NCBI RefSeq assembly: GCF_019039255.1
Contig: NZ_CP077062.1
Coordinates: 682,001-746,000, forward strand
Length of the DNA: 64,000 bases
From: Nocardioides panacis
Lineage (GTDB): Bacteria > Actinomycetota > Actinomycetes > Propionibacteriales > Nocardioidaceae
Direction of reading: 5' to 3'
Of the stretch, positions 49,397 through 58,822 are shown piece after piece (the first letter of the stretch is position 1; the number at the start of each line of letters is the position of its first letter). Under the pieces are notes generated by a model. The model ran no database searches, was not told where the DNA came from, and worked only from the letters and a program-made list of their open reading frames with translations. Made by a program: the position numbers and the translations under genes.

Positions 49397-50113
49397 CCAG
49401 GTGTGACCTATCTGTCTCGGCGTCCCGCCGAACGCCGTGACCAGCTGGTGCTCGGCCGAGGCGAGGTAGTCGTCCAACCGGTGGGCCGCCTCGGTGGCCC
49501 GTCCCGCCTCGACCAGGTCGGTGATCGCGGCGTTCTCCGTGAGGTAGGGCTGGTGGAAGTCGCCGGGCTGGTTCATCTGGTGGAAGAACAGCCGCATCTC
49601 GGCCAGCAGCAGGTCCATCTGGGCGTCCAGCCGGGTGCTGCCCGCCAGCGCGACGACGGCACGGTGGAAGTGCTGGTTGGCGCTGGCCACGCCCGCCCAG
49701 TCGCCGCGGGCAGCGGCCGCGGTGCCCTCGTCGACCGCGCTGCGCAGCCGGGCCACCTGGGCCTCGTCGGGGGTGCCGGCGGTGAGCAGCGCGGCGGGCT
49801 CGATGAGCCGGCGCACCCGGTAGACGTCCGCCACGTCGTCGGCGTCGGGCGTGGTGACCACGACCCCGCGGTTCGGCTCCCGCACCAGGATCCGCTCGGC
49901 GACCAGCTGGCTGAGCGCCTCGCGCAGCGTGTTGCGCGAGACGCCGATGGCCTGGGCCAGGCGCTCCTCGGGCAGCCGGGTCCCCGAGCGGAGGAGTCCC
50001 TCGACGACCTGCTCGCGCAGCACGCGCGCGGCGCGGTCGGCCGAGGTGCTCATCACCGCACGGTGCCCGCGGCGCTGGTCGGCCAGGGACGTGAGGACGG
50101 CGTCGAGGGTCAT
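49370..50113 (-). CDS. GntR-family (FadR subfamily) transcriptional regulator
   Basis: A 247-residue regulator. The N-terminal winged helix-turn-helix (RLPEERLAQAIGVSRNTLREALSQL) is followed by a FCD ligand-binding domain (residues about 100-225) with metal-site type His residues (ANQHFHRAVV, FFHQMNQPGDFHQPY). Three starts are possible. ATG 50113 is chosen because TAGACT lies 7 bases upstream; ATG 50053 would give a more typical short N-terminus. It is divergent from the 5-oxoproline operon and upstream of ccrA, so it could control either; the palindrome at 50162 favours the operon. Confidence 0.88.
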   Translation of the reverse strand: MTLDAVLTSLADQRRGHRAVMSTSADRAARVLREQVVEGLLRSGTRLPEERLAQAIGVSRNTLREALSQLVAERILVREPNRGVVVTTPDADDVADVYRVRRLIEPAALLTAGTPDEAQVARLRSAVDEGTAAAARGDWAGVASANQHFHRAVVALAGSTRLDAQMDLLLAEMRLFFHQMNQPGDFHQPYLTENAAITDLVEAGRATEAAHRLDDYLASAEHQLVTAFGGTPRQIGHTWLTPVVTAR

Positions 50114-50120
50114 GGACCGG

Positions 50121-50126
50121 AGTCTA
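50121..50126 (-). promoter_or_regulatory. -10 box of leaderless GntR gene
   Basis: TAGACT on the minus strand, 7 bases before ATG 50113. Confidence 0.45.
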
Positions 50127-50154
50127 GCCACGGCCGGTTGTTGGATCGGGGGGA

Positions 50155-50183
50155 TTGCAAAATTGTTGAACAATGCCTAGGGT
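50155..50183 (+). promoter_or_regulatory. promoter and palindromic operator of the 5-oxoproline operon
   Basis: -35 TTGCAA (50155-50160), 17-base spacer, -10 TAGGGT (50178-50183). The spacer contains a perfect 13-base palindrome, ATTGTTGAACAAT (50162-50174), of the type bound by FadR-subfamily GntR regulators. Binding there would block RNA polymerase. It lies between the divergent regulator and the transporter gene. Confidence 0.7.
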
Positions 50184-50240
50184 CGAACGGATTGCTGTGA
50201 TCTGGCCCACGCCGACCGTGACCGTTCTCGAGGAGACCGC

Positions 50241-51479
50241 ATGACCGCTCCCACCCCGCCGCCACCCCGCACCGAGCCCCGGACCCGGACCCGCGAGGAG
50301 TCCAGGCTGGCGCGCTCCGCCCTGCTCGGCGCCGTCTTCCTGATGGCCACCAGCGCGATCGGTCCGGGCTTCATCACCCAGACCGCGACCTTCACCGTCC
50401 AGCTCGGCGTCGCCTTCGCCTGCGCGATCGTGCTGTCGGTCGTCGTGGACGTCGCCGTGCAGCTGAACGTCTGGCGGGTGATCGGGGTCTCCGGACTGCG
50501 TGCCCACGAGCTCGGCAACCGGGTGCTCCCCGGTGTCGGCTACCTCCTGGCCGGGCTCGTGGTGCTCGGCGGCGTGGTGTTCAACGTCGGCAACATCGCG
50601 GGCAGCGGGCTGGGAGTCGAGGCGATGTCCGGGGTCGACCCCCGGATCGGCGGCGCGCTGTCCGCGCTGCTGGCCATCGGGATCTTCGTCAGCAAGAAGG
50701 CCGGACTGGCCCTGGACCGTGCGGTCATCGGGCTCGGCCTGCTGATGATCCTGGCCACCTTGGTCATCGCGATCACCTCCGACCCGCCGGTCGGCGACGC
50801 GCTCGCGAACGTCGTACGCCCGGAGAAGTTCAGCTTCCTGGCGGTCACCACCATCATCGGCGGCACCGTCGGCGGCTACATCACCTACGCCGGCGCCCAC
50901 CGGATGCTGGACTCCGGGCGCACCGGTCCCGAGCACGTCGGGGAGATCACCCGCAGCTCGGTCGTCAGCATCCTGGTCACCGGCCTGATGCGGGCCCTGC
51001 TGTTCCTGGCCATCCTCGGCGTCGTCGTGGGCGGCGCGAAGATCGCCTCCGACGACCCCGCCGGCAGCGCCTTCCAGGCGGCCGCGGGGGAGGTCGGCCT
51101 CCGGGTCTACGGCCTCGTCCTCTGGGCCGCCGCGCTCACCTCGGTGATCGGCGCCGCCTACACCTCGGTGTCCTTCATGACCACGTCGAAGACCCCCGAG
51201 CGCACCCGCAACATGCTCACCGTCGCGTTCATCGCGATCACCGCGGCGATCTACGTGATCGTCGAGCAGACGCCGGTGACGCTGCTGGTCTTCGCCGGGA
51301 CGTTCAACGGCCTGATCCTGCCGATCGGCCTGGGCGTGCTGCTGTGGGTCGCCTGGCGCCGTCGGGACCTGATGAACGGCTACCGCTACCCGGCGTGGCT
51401 GCTCGGCGTCGGCGTGCTCGCCTGGCTGCTGACCCTCTACCTCGGGTACAACGCCGTGCAGATGCTGGGGGACCTGTGA
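50241..51479 (+). CDS. NRAMP-family transporter (YcsG-like) of the 5-oxoproline operon
   Basis: A 412-residue membrane protein with about eleven transmembrane segments and an NRAMP-like first helix ([19 protein letters not shown]). Its gene neighbourhood matches the B. subtilis ycsF-ycsG-ycsI-kipI-kipA operon, in which YcsG belongs to this branch. The NRAMP metal motif DPGN is replaced by GPGF, so it probably moves an organic substrate such as 5-oxoproline rather than a metal (inference). TCGAGGAG precedes the ATG. The stop overlaps pxpA (GTGA). Confidence 0.87.
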   Translation: MTAPTPPPPRTEPRTRTREESRLARSALLGAVFLMATSAIGPGFITQTATFTVQLGVAFACAIVLSVVVDVAVQLNVWRVIGVSGLRAHELGNRVLPGVGYLLAGLVVLGGVVFNVGNIAGSGLGVEAMSGVDPRIGGALSALLAIGIFVSKKAGLALDRAVIGLGLLMILATLVIAITSDPPVGDALANVVRPEKFSFLAVTTIIGGTVGGYITYAGAHRMLDSGRTGPEHVGEITRSSVVSILVTGLMRALLFLAILGVVVGGAKIASDDPAGSAFQAAAGEVGLRVYGLVLWAAALTSVIGAAYTSVSFMTTSKTPERTRNMLTVAFIAITAAIYVIVEQTPVTLLVFAGTFNGLILPIGLGVLLWVAWRRRDLMNGYRYPAWLLGVGVLAWLLTLYLGYNAVQMLGDL

Positions 51480-52234
51480 CCCGGATCGACCTCAACAGCG
51501 ACGTGGGGGAGTCCTACGGGCGCTGGGAGCTCGGCGACGACGCCGCGGTCCTCGGCGTGGTCACCAGCGCCAACGTGGCCTGCGGCTACCACGCCGGGGA
51601 CGCCACCACGCTGCGCCGGACCTGCGTGCTCGCCGCCGAGCAGGGCGTGGTCGTCGGGGCCCAGGTCGGCTACAACGACCTGGCCGGGTTCGGCCGGAGG
51701 TTCATCGACATGGACCCCGTCGAGCTGGTCGACGACATCCTCTACCAGATCGGCGCGCTGGAGGCGCTGGCCCGGGCGGCCGGGGTCACCGTGCAGTACG
51801 TCAAGCCGCACGGTGCGCTCTACAACGCGGTCGTGGAGCACGAGAGCCAGGCCCGGGCCGTCGTGGACGCGGTCCGCACCTACGACCCCGCCCTGCCGCT
51901 GGTGGGCCTGCCGGGCTCGGTGCTGCTGGCCACCGCCGAGCGGGCCGGGCTCCGCACGATCCGGGAGGCGTTCGCCGACCGGGCCTACACGCCGCAGGGC
52001 ACGCTCCTCCCGCGCCGGGAGGCCGGCGCGGTGCTCAGCGACCCGGCCGAGGTCGCCCGCCGGGTGGTGCAGATGGTGGTCGACGGGCACGTGGACGCCG
52101 TCGACGGCAGCCGGGTCACGGTGCACGCCGAGTCGGTCTGCGTGCACGGCGACTCCCCGGGAGCGGTGGCGATGGCGCGGCGGATCCGGGCGGACCTGAC
52201 CGCCGCCGGGGTCGAGCTGGGGGCGTTCGTGTGA
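51476..52234 (+). CDS. pxpA: 5-oxoprolinase subunit A (LamB/YcsF family)
   Basis: A 252-residue LamB/YcsF protein and subunit of the bacterial 5-oxoprolinase PxpABC, which hydrolyses 5-oxo-L-proline to glutamate with ATP. Conserved segments are [39 protein letters not shown] and [12 protein letters not shown] 51476 overlaps the transporter stop, and the 3' end overlaps pxpB by 4 bases. Confidence 0.95.
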   Translation: MTRIDLNSDVGESYGRWELGDDAAVLGVVTSANVACGYHAGDATTLRRTCVLAAEQGVVVGAQVGYNDLAGFGRRFIDMDPVELVDDILYQIGALEALARAAGVTVQYVKPHGALYNAVVEHESQARAVVDAVRTYDPALPLVGLPGSVLLATAERAGLRTIREAFADRAYTPQGTLLPRREAGAVLSDPAEVARRVVQMVVDGHVDAVDGSRVTVHAESVCVHGDSPGAVAMARRIRADLTAAGVELGAFV

Positions 52235-53724
52235 GCGCGCCGACCGTGCTGGCCTACGGCGACCGGGCGCTCCTCGTCGAGCTCGGGGGCACCGAGCGGG
52301 TCGTCGCCTGGGTGGACGCCCTGCGCCGGCTGGGCGTGGCCGGCGTCGCCGACCTGGTGCCCGCCGCCGAGACCGTGCTGGTGGTCGCCGACGAGGGCGT
52401 GGACGTCCGGGTCCTGCGCGCGGCGCTGGCCGCCGTCGTGCCCGGGGCCGCCGGGGCTCTGCCGTCCGACGGTGACGTCGTGGAGATCCCGGTCACCTAC
52501 GACGGCCCCGACCTGGCCGACGTCGCCCGGCACACCGGCCTCAGCGAGGGCGAGGTGGTCGCGGCGCACAGCGGCGCGCTCTGGCGGGTCGCCTTCGGCG
52601 GGTTCGCCCCCGGCTTCGCCTACCTCGTCGGGGACGACGACCGGCTGCACGTCCCGCGCCGCGACAGCGCCCGCACGGCGGTGCCCGCCGGCGCGGTCGC
52701 CCTGGCCGGCGACTACAGCGGGGTCTACCCGCGCGAGTCCCCGGGCGGCTGGCAGCTGATCGGTACGACGGACCTGCGGATGTGGGACCTCGACCGGGAC
52801 CCGCCCGCCCTGCTCCGTCCGGGGGGCCGCCGTCCGCTTCGTGCAGGTGGACCGGCCGTGACCGGGCGGCTCCGCGTGCTGAGCCCCGGACCGCTCTGCC
52901 TCGTCGAGGACCTCGGCCGTAGCGGCGTCTCGGGCATCGGGGTGGGCCGCTCCGGCGCCGCGGACCGGGCGGCGCTGCGCCTGGCGAACCGGGCGCTGGC
53001 CAACCCCGAGGGCGCCGCCGCCCTGGAGGTGACCCTCGGGGGCCTCGAGCTCGAGGTCGTCGCCGGCCCGGTCTGGCTGTGCGTCACCGGCGCCCCCACC
53101 CCGGTCAGCATCGACGGGCGCGAGGTCGGCCCCTTCGCCGTCGTCGCGGCGGCCGAGGGGTCCGTCGTACGCCTGGGGATGCCGCCGACCGGGCTGCGCT
53201 CGTACGTCGCCGTGCGCGGCGGGGTGGACGCGCCCGCGGTCCTGGGGTCGCGCAGCCACGACGTGATGGCCGGGCTCGGCCCCGCGCCGCTGGCCGCCGG
53301 CGTCGAGCTCGGGGTCGGCGTGCCGCCCCGCAGCCAGCCGCACGTGGACCACCTGCCGCCCGGCCGGACCTCCGAGGAGGTGGTGCTCGGCGTGGTCCGG
53401 GGCCCCCGGGACACGTGGGTGGCGGACGCCGACCTCCTGGTCGCGACGTCGTGGACCGCCTCCGAGCGCAGCAACCGGGTCGGCATGCGGTTGTCCGGCG
53501 GTCGCCTCGAGCACGTCGACCCCGGCAGGCAGCTGCCCAGCGAAGGGGTCTACCGCGGCGGCATCCAGGTCCCGCCGAGCGGCGAGCCGGTGCTGTTCCT
53601 CGCGGACCATCCCGTCACCGGCGGGTACCCCGTGATCGCGGTCGTCGTGGACGCCGACGTCGACCGGGCGGCCCAGGTGCGGCCCGGACAGTGCGTCCGG
53701 TTCTGCTGGGTGGCGGCGCCGTGA
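52231..53724 (+). CDS. pxpBC: 5-oxoprolinase subunits B and C, read as one fused frame
   Basis: The frame encodes PxpB (KipI-type, residues about 1-200; [30 protein letters not shown]) followed by PxpC (KipA-type; [19 protein letters not shown] onward). Together with PxpA they form ATP-dependent 5-oxoprolinase. The fusion is probably artificial. Removing one G from the G6 run at 52821-52826 gives a normal PxpB C-terminus ([11 protein letters not shown]) with TGA at 52859-52861, overlapping a GTG start for PxpC at 52858 (288 residues). Natural PxpB-PxpC fusions do exist, so this must be verified. Confidence 0.9.
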   Translation: MSAPTVLAYGDRALLVELGGTERVVAWVDALRRLGVAGVADLVPAAETVLVVADEGVDVRVLRAALAAVVPGAAGALPSDGDVVEIPVTYDGPDLADVARHTGLSEGEVVAAHSGALWRVAFGGFAPGFAYLVGDDDRLHVPRRDSARTAVPAGAVALAGDYSGVYPRESPGGWQLIGTTDLRMWDLDRDPPALLRPGGRRPLRAGGPAVTGRLRVLSPGPLCLVEDLGRSGVSGIGVGRSGAADRAALRLANRALANPEGAAALEVTLGGLELEVVAGPVWLCVTGAPTPVSIDGREVGPFAVVAAAEGSVVRLGMPPTGLRSYVAVRGGVDAPAVLGSRSHDVMAGLGPAPLAAGVELGVGVPPRSQPHVDHLPPGRTSEEVVLGVVRGPRDTWVADADLLVATSWTASERSNRVGMRLSGGRLEHVDPGRQLPSEGVYRGGIQVPPSGEPVLFLADHPVTGGYPVIAVVVDADVDRAAQVRPGQCVRFCWVAAP

Positions 53725-54501
53725 ACGTCGCCGACGTGCCGCCCGCCGAGGCCCGGGCCCGCTTCCGGGACGGCCTGGTGACCCCCACCGCGGGCTGGTC
53801 GCGCGGCTGGACGCAGGCCAACCTGATCGCGGTGCCGCGGGACCTGGCCTACGACTTCCTGCTGTTCGCCCAGCGCAACCCCAAGCCCTGCCCGGTCCTC
53901 GACGTGATCGACGCCGGAGCGGTGGCCGGGCCGCTGCTCGACGGCGACATCCGCACCGACGTCCCCGCCTACCGGGTGTACGTCGACGGCGAGCTCGTCG
54001 AGGAGACCCCCGACGCGCGGGCGTCCTGGCGCGAGGACCTGGTGTCCTTCCTGATCGGCTGCAGCTTCACGTTCGAGGGCGCGCTGCTCGACTCGGGCGT
54101 GCCCGTCCGGCACGTCGAGCAGGGCGTCAACGTGCCGATGTTCACCACGTCGCGGCGCTGCCGACCGGCCGGCGCGCTGTCCGGTCCGCTGGTCGTCTCG
54201 ATGCGGCCGGTCCCGGCCGGCCAGGTCGCGGACGCGGTGCGGGTGACCTCACGGTTCCCCGCGGTGCACGGGGCCCCGGTGCACGTGGGGGGACCCGGCG
54301 GCGCTGGGCATCACCGACCTCGGCAGCCCGGACTTCGGCGAACCGGTGGACGTCCGGCCCGGCGAGGTGCCGGTCTTCTGGGCGTGCGGGGTGACCCCGC
54401 AGGCGGTGGTGCAGGAGTCCCGGCCGCCGCTGGCGATCACGCACGCACCGGGGCACATGCTGGTGACCGACGCGCGGGACAGCGACTACCTGGTGCCGTG
54501 A
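53721..54501 (+). pseudogene. YcsI/DUF1445 family (putative hydro-lyase, D-glutamate cyclase-like), frameshifted
   Basis: The family protein starts at GTG 53721 ([57 protein letters not shown]) and runs in frame to about residue 190. After the G6 run at 54287-54292 the frame is lost. With one G fewer it continues [20 protein letters not shown] through [12 protein letters not shown] to TGA at 54499-54501, about 259 residues, the normal length. The mammalian homologue DGLUCY is a D-glutamate cyclase producing 5-oxo-D-proline, which fits the operon. Its 3' end overlaps the convergent epimerase gene by 16 bases. Confidence 0.85.
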
Positions 54502-54926
54502 GGCTCGACCAGCTCGACCAGCACGCCGCCCGCGTCCTTGGGGTGCACGAAGTTGATCCGGCTGTCCGCCGTACCGCGGCGCGGCTCGTCGTAGAGCAGC
54601 CGCAGGCCGCGCTCGCGGAGCACCGCCGAGACCTGCTCGACGTCGGTGACCCGGTAGGCCAGCTGCTGCAGGCCCGGTCCGGACCGGTCGAGGAACTTCG
54701 CGATCGTGGAGGTCTCGTCGATCGGCGCCAGCAGCTGGATGCGCTGGTCGCTGTCGCCGACCGCGAGCATCGCCTCGCGGACGCCCTGGTCCTCGTTGAC
54801 CTCCTGGTGGGTGACCCGCATGCCGAAGGCGGAGGCGTAGAACGCGATCGCCTCGTCGAGGTCGGGCACCGCGATGCCGACGTGGTCGATGCACACGAAC
54901 AGGTGGTCGGGGATCTGGACGCTCAT
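54486..54926 (-). CDS. mce: methylmalonyl-CoA/ethylmalonyl-CoA epimerase
   Basis: A 146-residue glyoxalase/VOC-fold epimerase. Metal ligands are suggested by H15 (CIDHVGIAV), the central Gln/His region ([26 protein letters not shown]) and the C-terminal Glu in VLVELVEP. It interconverts C2 epimers of methylmalonyl-CoA and ethylmalonyl-CoA, which is needed between Ccr and Ecm. ATG 54926 has a CACCAT box 6 bases upstream. It is divergent from the thiolase gene, its usual neighbour in Actinobacteria. Confidence 0.94.
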   Translation of the reverse strand: MSVQIPDHLFVCIDHVGIAVPDLDEAIAFYASAFGMRVTHQEVNEDQGVREAMLAVGDSDQRIQLLAPIDETSTIAKFLDRSGPGLQQLAYRVTDVEQVSAVLRERGLRLLYDEPRRGTADSRINFVHPKDAGGVLVELVEPHGTR

Positions 54927-55028
54927 GGGCACATGGTGTCCCGAGCCCCGGGGGAGCCGCGAGGGACTGTGACCTGTTCCTCACCCGGCAGGGCGGCACC
55001 GGCCCTCCCGCCGGGCGCCGCGGCTGGG

Positions 55029-55055
55029 TAGGGTCCGAGACGAGAAGGTTCTCGT
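55029..55055 (+). promoter_or_regulatory. thiolase promoter region with palindromic operator
   Basis: A TAGGGT -10 box (55029-55034) is followed at 55040-55055 by ACGAGAAGGTTCTCGT, a perfect palindrome with a 2-base centre. It would lie at the transcription start and upstream of the GCAGGAGG ribosome-binding site. Candidate repressor site controlling the thiolase-meaB run. Confidence 0.5.
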
Positions 55056-55072
55056 TCCCAGCAGGAGGCGTC

Positions 55073-56261
55073 ATGTCCGGATCCGTGATCGTTGCCGGTG
55101 CTCGCACCCCGATCGGCCGTCTGTTGGGCGGCCTGAAGGACCAGTCCGCCGCCGACCTCGGCGGGGTCGCCATCAAGGGCGCCCTGGAGAAGGCCGGCGT
55201 CCGCGGCGACCAGGTCGACTACGTGATCATGGGCCAGGTCATCCAGGCCGGTGCCGGGCAGATCACCGCCCGCAACGCGGCGTACAAGGGTGGCATCCCG
55301 CTCGACGTCCCCTCGATCACCATCAACAAGGTCTGCCTCTCCGGCATCAACGCGATCGCGATGGCCGACCAGCTGATCCGCGCCGGCGAGCACGAGATCG
55401 TCGTGGCCGGCGGCATGGAGTCGATGACCCAGGCGCCGCACCTGCTGCCGAAGTCGCGGGAGGGCTTCAAGTACGGCGACGTGGAAGCTCGTCGACTCGA
55501 TGGCCTACGACGCGCTCTACGACCAGCTCACCGACCAGCCGATGGGCGGGCTCACCGAGAGCTGCAACGCCGCGGGCGCCCGGCTGACCCGCGAGGAGCA
55601 GGACGCGTTCTCCGCCCGGTCCCACCAGCGGGCCGCCGAGGCCTGGAAGAACGGCGTGTTCGACGACGAGGTCGTGCCGGTCGAGATCCCGCAGCGCAAG
55701 GGCGACCCGGTCGTGGTCTCCCAGGACGAGGGCATCCGCGGCGACACCACCACGGAGTCGCTGAGCAGGCTGCGTCCGGCGTTCGACAAGGACGGCACCA
55801 TCACCGCCGGCTCCGCCTCCCAGATCTCCGACGGCGCCTGCGCGGTCGTGGTGATGAGCAAGGCCAAGGCCGAGGAGCTCGGGCTCACCTGGCTCGCCGA
55901 GATCGGTGCCTCCGGCCAGGTCGCCGGCCCCGACTCGACGCTGCAGATGCAGCCGGCCAACGCGATCGCCAAGGCCTGCGCGAAGGAGGGCATCGAGGTC
56001 TCCGCGCTCGACCTGGTCGAGATCAACGAGGCCTTCGCGGCCGTCGGCATCGTCTCCGCCCGCGAGCTGGGCCTCTCCGAGGACAGGGTCAACGTCAATG
56101 GCGGCGCCATCGCGCTCGGCCACCCGGTCGGCATGTCCGGCGCCCGGATCGCGCTGCACCTCGCCCTGGAGCTCAAGCGCCGCGGCGGCGGCACCGGTGC
56201 GGCCGCCCTGTGCGGCGGCGGCGGTCAGGGCGACGCGCTGATCCTGCACGTCCCGGCGTGA
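55073..56261 (+). pseudogene. acetyl-CoA C-acetyltransferase, single-base frameshift
   Basis: Thiolase (acetoacetyl-CoA synthesis from two acetyl-CoA) of about 396 residues when joined. The catalytic nucleophile is C88 ([12 protein letters not shown]), the His motif is [16 protein letters not shown] and the second Cys is in [13 protein letters not shown]. The frame breaks at 55481-55487. One extra G (55483-55484) turns the expected [16 protein letters not shown] into a frameshift, after which the open frame happens to run into meaB. All catalytic residues are intact, so the gene is probably functional in the organism. It provides the first step of the ethylmalonyl-CoA route. Confidence 0.9.
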
Positions 56262-57238
56262 GCACCGGCGTCGGCGGCCGGCGTTCCCAGGCGTCGGTCC
56301 CCGACCTCGTCGGACGCGCCCGCGCGGGCGAGGCCCGTGCCGTGGCCCGGCTGATCTCCCTCGTCGAGGACGAGTCGCCGCTGCTGCGCGAGGTGATGGC
56401 CGGCCTCGCGCCGTACACCGGGAACGCGCAGATCGTCGGCATCACCGGCCCGCCCGGGGTGGGCAAGTCGACCTCGACGAACGCGCTCGTGGCCGCGCTG
56501 CGCGCGAAGGACCAGCGCGTCGGGGTGCTCGCCGTCGACCCGTCCTCGCCGTTCTCCGGCGGCGCCCTGCTCGGTGACCGGGTGCGCATGCAGGACCACG
56601 CCCTCGACACGGAGGTCTACATCCGGTCGATGGCCTCCCGGGGCCACCTCGGCGGGCTGGCCTGGACCACCCCGCAGGCGCTGCGGGTGCTGGACGCCGC
56701 GGGCTGCGACATCGTGCTGATCGAGACGGTCGGCGTGGGGCAGAGCGAGGTCGAGATCGCCGGGCTGGCCGACACCACGCTGGTGCTGACCGCGCCCGGG
56801 ATGGGTGACGGGATCCAGGCGGCGAAGGCCGGCATCCTGGAGATCGGCGACGTGTTCGTGGTCAACAAGGCCGACCGGGACGGTGCCGACCAGGTGCGCC
56901 GCGACCTGCGCAACATGATCGCGCTCGCCGAGCGGGGCGAGGACGCGTGGCGGCCGCCGATCGTGCAGACGGTCGCGCAGACCGGTCAGGGCGTGGACGA
57001 GGTCGTGGAGAAGATCGAGGAGCACCGCGCCTGGATGGAGTCGACCGGCGAGCTCGACCGGCGCCGGGTACGACGGGCGCGGGACGAGATCGAGGCCATC
57101 GCGGTCACCGCGCTGCGCCGCCGGTGGGGCAACGTGCACGAGCGCACCGAGCTCGACGCGCTGGCCGAGAAGGTCGTGGCCGGGGCGTCGGACCCGTACG
57201 CCGCCGCCGACTCGCTGCTGGCGACCTACACCGACTGA
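56258..57238 (+). CDS. meaB: methylmalonyl Co-A mutase-associated GTPase MeaB
   Basis: G3E P-loop GTPase chaperone of 326 residues that loads and protects adenosylcobalamin-dependent acyl-CoA mutases. Walker A is GPPGVGKST, switch regions are [18 protein letters not shown] and ETVGVGQSE, and the base-recognition motif is NKAD. GTG 56258 overlaps the thiolase stop (GTGA). It serves the mutases at 35491 and/or 63507. Confidence 0.95.
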   Translation: MSTGVGGRRSQASVPDLVGRARAGEARAVARLISLVEDESPLLREVMAGLAPYTGNAQIVGITGPPGVGKSTSTNALVAALRAKDQRVGVLAVDPSSPFSGGALLGDRVRMQDHALDTEVYIRSMASRGHLGGLAWTTPQALRVLDAAGCDIVLIETVGVGQSEVEIAGLADTTLVLTAPGMGDGIQAAKAGILEIGDVFVVNKADRDGADQVRRDLRNMIALAERGEDAWRPPIVQTVAQTGQGVDEVVEKIEEHRAWMESTGELDRRRVRRARDEIEAIAVTALRRRWGNVHERTELDALAEKVVAGASDPYAAADSLLATYTD

Positions 57239-57381
57239 CCCAGGACGGCCGGGGTGCCGACCGCGCGCCTCCGACCACCGGGGCCCGGACTTTGCTACGA
57301 ATGGTGCGTTCCTGTGTGCACTGCCGTGCGCCCGGGGGCCGACCACCACGCACGGGGCCACAGATCGGACGGAGCACAGGG

Positions 57382-57537
57382 ATGAAGAAGCTGCTGGGCG
57401 GCGTCGTCATCGCGTTCGCGCTGTTCTACCTCCTCACCCAGCCGCAGGCCGCGGCCGAGGTCGTCAAGGGCGCCGGCGGTGTCGTGGAGGACGCGTTCAA
57501 CGCCGTCATCGCCTTCATCAGCGCGCTGTTCCACTAG
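57382..57537 (+). CDS. small single-pass membrane protein
   Basis: A 51-residue protein with an N-terminal Lys pair and a hydrophobic helix (LLGGVVIAFALFYLLTQP), then a second amphipathic or hydrophobic stretch (VVEDAFNAVIAFISALFH). No family is recognised. It lies 10 bases before the PH-domain gene, suggesting joint expression. GGAGCACAGGG precedes the ATG. The 143-bp gap before it holds no other gene. Confidence 0.6.
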   Translation: MKKLLGGVVIAFALFYLLTQPQAAAEVVKGAGGVVEDAFNAVIAFISALFH

Positions 57538-57547
57538 GCGCCCCACG

Positions 57548-58090
57548 GTGCTGGGGTGGCTGCGCAGCGTCCGTGACGCCCGGGTCCGGCGACGCCTGCT
57601 GCGCGACGTCGACGTCCACGAGGACATCGTCGACGAGGTGCACCACCACCGGGTCGTCTACACCGTCCCGGCGGTCGAGCTGGTCCTGGCCGCGGCGGTG
57701 TTCTACCTGTTCCTGGTCTCCTCGGTCCAGGTCGGCTGGCTGCTGCTGGTGGTGATCGCCGCACTGCTCGGCCACGCCGGCTGGCGCGCGCTGCTGCAGT
57801 TCATGGACGTCTTCGTGGTCACCAACATGCGGGTGTTCCGGGTGACCGGGGTGCTCTCCAGCAAGCACGCCACCACGCCGCTGTCCCGGATCCTCGACAT
57901 CACCGTCGACCAGCCGTTCCTCGGGCTGCTGCTCGGCTACGGCCACTTCACCTTCGAGTCCGCGGCCCAGGAGCAGGGCCTGCGCGACATCCGCTACGTC
58001 CCCAAGCCCCTCGAGCGCGACCTGGTGATCCAGCGGCACGTGCAGGCCTCCGGCCTGCGCGGTCCCCGCCCCGACCACCACAGGCGATAA
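57548..58090 (+). CDS. bacterial PH-domain membrane protein
   Basis: A 180-residue protein with two transmembrane helices (residues about 38-78) followed by a bPH2-type domain (VVTNMRVFRVTGVLSSKHATTPLSRILDITVDQPFLG). The last conserved stretch is LGYGHFTFESAAQEQGLRDIRYVPKP. It is probably membrane-associated; its role is unknown. GTG 57548 is chosen by protein content; the frame is open further upstream. Confidence 0.82.
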   Translation: MLGWLRSVRDARVRRRLLRDVDVHEDIVDEVHHHRVVYTVPAVELVLAAAVFYLFLVSSVQVGWLLLVVIAALLGHAGWRALLQFMDVFVVTNMRVFRVTGVLSSKHATTPLSRILDITVDQPFLGLLLGYGHFTFESAAQEQGLRDIRYVPKPLERDLVIQRHVQASGLRGPRPDHHRR

Positions 58091-58138
58091 GGTCCGGCGT
58101 CGTGGACGCGGGGGGAGCTGTGGACGGACGGGGTCGGG

Positions 58139-58822
58139 GTGACCGGCCCGCACGGACCGCTGCTGGCCGGGGTGACGTTGCGGGCCCGGCCGGGCCGGCT
58201 GCTCGCGGTCACCGGCTCCAGCGGGTCGGGCAAGACCACCCTGCTCGCGGTCCTCGGCGGCCTGCTCCGCCCCGACAGCGGCACCGTGGCCTACGGCGAC
58301 CAGGAGGTCGGCACCCGCGACGGTGAGCCGCGCCGCGGCACCGCGCTCGTCCTGCAGACCTACGGCCTGGTGCCCAGCCTGACCGCGGAGGAGAACGTCG
58401 CGGTGGCGCTGCGGGCGCGCGCCGTCGCCCCCGACGAGGCCAACGCCCGGGCGCGCGCGGCCCTGGACCGGGTCGGCGTCGGCGACCTCGCCGAGCGGCT
58501 GGTCACCGAGCTCTCCGGGGGGCAGCTCCAGCGGGTGGCCGTGGCCCGGGCCCTGGGCGCGCAGCCGGAGGTGCTGCTCGCCGACGAGCCGACCAGCGAG
58601 CTCGACGAGGTCAACCGCGACCTGGTGGTCGCCGAGCTCCGCGCGGAGGCGGACCGCGGCGCGGTCGTGGTGGTCGCCACCCACGACCCCGAGGTCGCCG
58701 ACCGGTGCGACGACGAGCTGCACCTCGTGGACGGGCGGGCCGGGGGGCACCCGGTCCGGACGGTGCTCACCGTCGAGGACGGGCCCGAGCACGCGCACGA
58801 CCTGTTCCGGCGGCCCGGATGA
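58139..58822 (+). CDS. ABC transporter ATP-binding protein 1
   Basis: LolD/MacB-type ATPase of 227 residues as read: Walker A GSSGSGKTT, Q-loop VLQTYGLVPS, signature LSGGQLQRVAVARAL, Walker B VLLADEPTSELDE and H-loop VVATHDPEVA. The natural N-terminus is probably missing. If the G6 run at 58110-58115 had five G, the frame would begin at GTG 58102 with MDAGELWTDGVGVTGPHG, the usual start of such proteins. It is the first gene of a three-gene exporter; the stop overlaps the next ATG (ATGA). Confidence 0.9.
   Translation: MTGPHGPLLAGVTLRARPGRLLAVTGSSGSGKTTLLAVLGGLLRPDSGTVAYGDQEVGTRDGEPRRGTALVLQTYGLVPSLTAEENVAVALRARAVAPDEANARARAALDRVGVGDLAERLVTELSGGQLQRVAVARALGAQPEVLLADEPTSELDEVNRDLVVAELRAEADRGAVVVVATHDPEVADRCDDELHLVDGRAGGHPVRTVLTVEDGPEHAHDLFRRPG

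Noticed and set aside
55073-57238. Single 721-codon thiolase-MeaB fusion protein
   Set aside because: The middle third is out-of-frame Arg/Gly/Ala-rich sequence; the true thiolase C-terminus is found in another frame, and meaB has its own GTG start overlapping the thiolase stop.
58517-58522. G6 run in the signature region of ABC ATPase 1 as another indel
   Set aside because: It encodes the expected ELSGGQLQR in frame, so the run length is correct.
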